Below, piece by piece: positions 62,309 to 64,000 of a stretch of DNA of 64,000 nucleotides. A program made the translations under genes and the position numbers. How positions within the stretch are numbered: position 1 is the first letter of the stretch; every line of letters starts with the position of its first letter. Origin of the DNA: Paraburkholderia agricolaris (GTDB lineage Bacteria > Pseudomonadota > Gammaproteobacteria > Burkholderiales > Burkholderiaceae). The stretch covers positions 4,526,001 through 4,590,000 of the forward strand of contig NZ_QPER01000001.1 of assembly GCF_009455635.1 (NCBI RefSeq), given 5' to 3'. Below the pieces are notes generated by a model. That model worked only from the letters and a program-made list of their open reading frames with translations, was not told where the DNA came from and did no database searches.

Positions 62309-64000
62309 ATGGATTCGTCAGCCAACTCTTTGATCAACCCCGACGCCCGCATGGGTCTCGCCGGCGCGCAGCCGGGCGCCGGTGCTGCCGGCGCCGGCCA
62401 GGCCGGCGGCGCCGCGGACCTCGGCGGCCTGGGGAGCAACCTGGGCGGCAACTTCGGCCAGCGTCTGTCGGGTCTCGCGCAAATGCGCGGCAACCCGCGC
62501 GCCCCGCTGATTTTCGCGGTCGCGTTGCTGGTCGCCATCGTCGCGGGCCTGTTCCTGTGGTCGCGCGCGCCGGACTACAAGGTGCTCTACAGCAACCTGT
62601 CGGACCGTGACGGCGGCGCCATCATCACCGCGCTGCAGGCGGCCAACATCCCCTACAAGTTCACCGACGCCGGTGGCGCGATCCTCGTGCCGTCCGAGCA
62701 GGTGCACGAAATGCGTCTGCGTCTGGCAGCGCAAGGCCTGCCCAAAAGCGGCTCGGTCGGCTTCGAATTGATGGACAACCAGAAGTTCGGCATCAGCCAG
62801 TTCGCCGAGCAGATCAATTACCAACGCGCGCTGGAAGGTGAACTCGAACGCACGATCGAGTCGATTTCATCGGTGAAGTCGGCGCGCGTGCATCTGGCCA
62901 TTCCGAAGCCTTCGGTGTTCGTGCGCGACAAGGAAGCGCCGTCGGCTTCCGTGCTGGTCAACCTGTACCCGGGCCGCGCGCTCGACGAAGGCCAGGTGCT
63001 CGCGATCACCCACATGGTGTCATCGGCGGTGCCGGATATGCCGGTAAAGGGCGTGACCATCCTCGACCAGGACGGCAACCTGCTGACGCAGCCCTCCACC
63101 GGCAGCGGTCTGGACGCCTCGCAACTCAAGTACCGCCAGCAGATCGAGCGCAGCACCCAGCAACGCATCGACGCGATCCTCTCACCCCTGTTCGGCTCCG
63201 GCAACGCGCACTCGCAGGTCAGCGCCGACATCGACTTCTCGCGCAGCGAGCAGACTTCGGAAAACTACGGCCCGAACGGCAGCCCGCAGCAGGCGGCGAT
63301 CCGCAGCCAGCAAACCAGCACCGCAACCGAAATGTCCCAGGCCGGGGCGTCGGGCGTGCCGGGCGCGCTGTCGAACCAGCCGCCGCAACCGGCGTCCGCG
63401 CCGATCACCGCGGGCAACGGCGCAAGCGGCGTGACCACCACGCCGGTCAGCGACCGCAAGGATTCGACCACCAACTACGAACTCAACAAAACCGTGCAGC
63501 ATCTGGAGCAGCCGATGGGCGGCATCAAGCGTCTGTCGGTGGCGGTGGTGGTCAACTATCTGCGGGTGGTCGACGCCAAGGGCCACGCGACCATGCAACC
63601 GGTCACCGCCGACAAGCTCGCGCAAGTCAATCAACTGGTGAAGGACGCGATGGGTTTCGACGCCGCGCGCGGCGACTCGGTCAACGTGGTCAACAGCCCG
63701 TTCACCGCCGATATCGATCCGAATGCCGACCTGCCGTGGTGGCGCACGCCGGACATGATCGCGCTCGCCAAGCAGCTCGCAACCTACCTCGGCATTGGCG
63801 CGGTCGCCCTGTTCCTGTACTTCGTGATGGTGAAGCCGGCGCTGCGCCGCGCCTTCCCGCCGCCGGAACCGCTCACTGCCACCGCGGCGCTGCCGTCGCC
63901 GGACGAGCCGATCCTGCTGGACGGCATTCCGGCCGCCGAACGCGCCAACGCCATCACCGAAATGGAAAGCGACAGCGAGCTGCTGGCGTTCGAAAACGAG
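62309..64000 (+). CDS. fliF: Flagellar MS-ring protein FliF, 3' end beyond window
   Basis: The first 564 residues are present; the frame runs off the right edge. A variable Gly/Ala-rich N-terminus precedes TM1 (LIFAVALLVAIVAGLFLW, about 66-83), then the ring-building YscJ/FliF region (ARVHLAIPKPSVFVRDKEAPSASVLVNLYPGRALDEGQV), and TM2 (YLGIGAVALFLYFVMV, about 495-510). The cytoplasmic FliG-binding end lies outside the window. The ATG at 62309 is preceded by GGAG at a slightly long spacing. Confidence 0.95.
   Translation, partial: MDSSANSLINPDARMGLAGAQPGAGAAGAGQAGGAADLGGLGSNLGGNFGQRLSGLAQMRGNPRAPLIFAVALLVAIVAGLFLWSRAPDYKVLYSNLSDRDGGAIITALQAANIPYKFTDAGGAILVPSEQVHEMRLRLAAQGLPKSGSVGFELMDNQKFGISQFAEQINYQRALEGELERTIESISSVKSARVHLAIPKPSVFVRDKEAPSASVLVNLYPGRALDEGQVLAITHMVSSAVPDMPVKGVTILDQDGNLLTQPSTGSGLDASQLKYRQQIERSTQQRIDAILSPLFGSGNAHSQVSADIDFSRSEQTSENYGPNGSPQQAAIRSQQTSTATEMSQAGASGVPGALSNQPPQPASAPITAGNGASGVTTTPVSDRKDSTTNYELNKTVQHLEQPMGGIKRLSVAVVVNYLRVVDAKGHATMQPVTADKLAQVNQLVKDAMGFDAARGDSVNVVNSPFTADIDPNADLPWWRTPDMIALAKQLATYLGIGAVALFLYFVMVKPALRRAFPPPEPLTATAALPSPDEPILLDGIPAAERANAITEMESDSELLAFENE

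Overview
The window is GC-rich chromosomal DNA of a Burkholderiales bacterium, most likely Paraburkholderia. Evidence: strong G/C third-position bias, with long antisense shadow reading frames as a by-product; housekeeping genes in Burkholderia-like groupings (glmU-glmS, folM-folB-ttcA, ahcY-membrane protein-metF behind an SAH riboswitch, fliE/fliF/fliSTK); and an intergenic repeat family I associate with Paraburkholderia. Core genes dominate. I see no tRNA, rRNA, CRISPR array or prophage.

Layout. 1-6.3 kb: an IclR-type regulator cut by the window edge, a thioester-reductase-like SDR, an OmpV/MipA porin-like protein divergent from an RstA/RstB two-component system, an EamA exporter and two small unknown genes. 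6.26-6.84 kb: an AT-rich gene-free stretch with two perfect DnaA boxes. 6.8-13.4 kb: an envelope lipoprotein, a lytic transglycosylase, a phosphoesterase/di-haem peroxidase operon, a WYL regulator divergent from a glutathione S-transferase with an inverted-repeat operator between them, and a small DUF6723-like protein. 13.4-16.1 kb: three uncharacterised exported proteins, two with non-ATG starts. 16.1-23.3 kb: glmS, glmU, ttcA, folB, a pteridine-reductase-like SDR, a MidA/NDUFAF7 methyltransferase and a DUF2905 protein. 23.3-24.7 kb: an intact IS30-family element lying between two inverted copies of a roughly 143-bp A-depleted repeat. 24.7-30.3 kb: a cca-GST-NDUFA9-like-slt run and a 5-formyl-THF cyclo-ligase. 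30.3-35.5 kb: a 5-oxoprolinase (pxpBCA) plus DUF969/DUF979 membrane-pair cluster with a divergent winged-helix regulator. 35.7-37.5 kb: a TPR-glycosyltransferase protein. 37.6-46.3 kb: a dipeptide ABC transporter (two tandem DppA paralogues, then DppBCDF) ending in an overlapping TraB/GumN gene. 46.6-49.6 kb: the SAH-riboswitch operon. 49.6-58.7 kb: a glycosyltransferase, a LysR regulator, a DUF937-OmpA protein, and a GMC oxidoreductase/AidB/coniferyl-aldehyde-dehydrogenase group. 58.8-64 kb: flagellar genes fliK, fliT, fliS, fliE and the start of fliF, plus an orphan FlhB C-terminal-domain protein.

How they work together: several units concern one-carbon and S-adenosyl metabolism (folB, folM, fau, metF, ahcY, ttcA), glutamate/5-oxoproline and peptide salvage (pxp, dpp), and envelope upkeep (glmU/glmS, two lytic transglycosylases, several lipoproteins). 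No clearly new multi-gene system is proven by the sequence. The best leads are the repeat/IS30 nest, the DnaA-box region, the secreted-protein trio, and several well-defined cis elements: a 23-bp palindrome before the dpp operon, tandem TGTTC repeats before rstA, and twin TTATTGATAAT repeats before pxpB.
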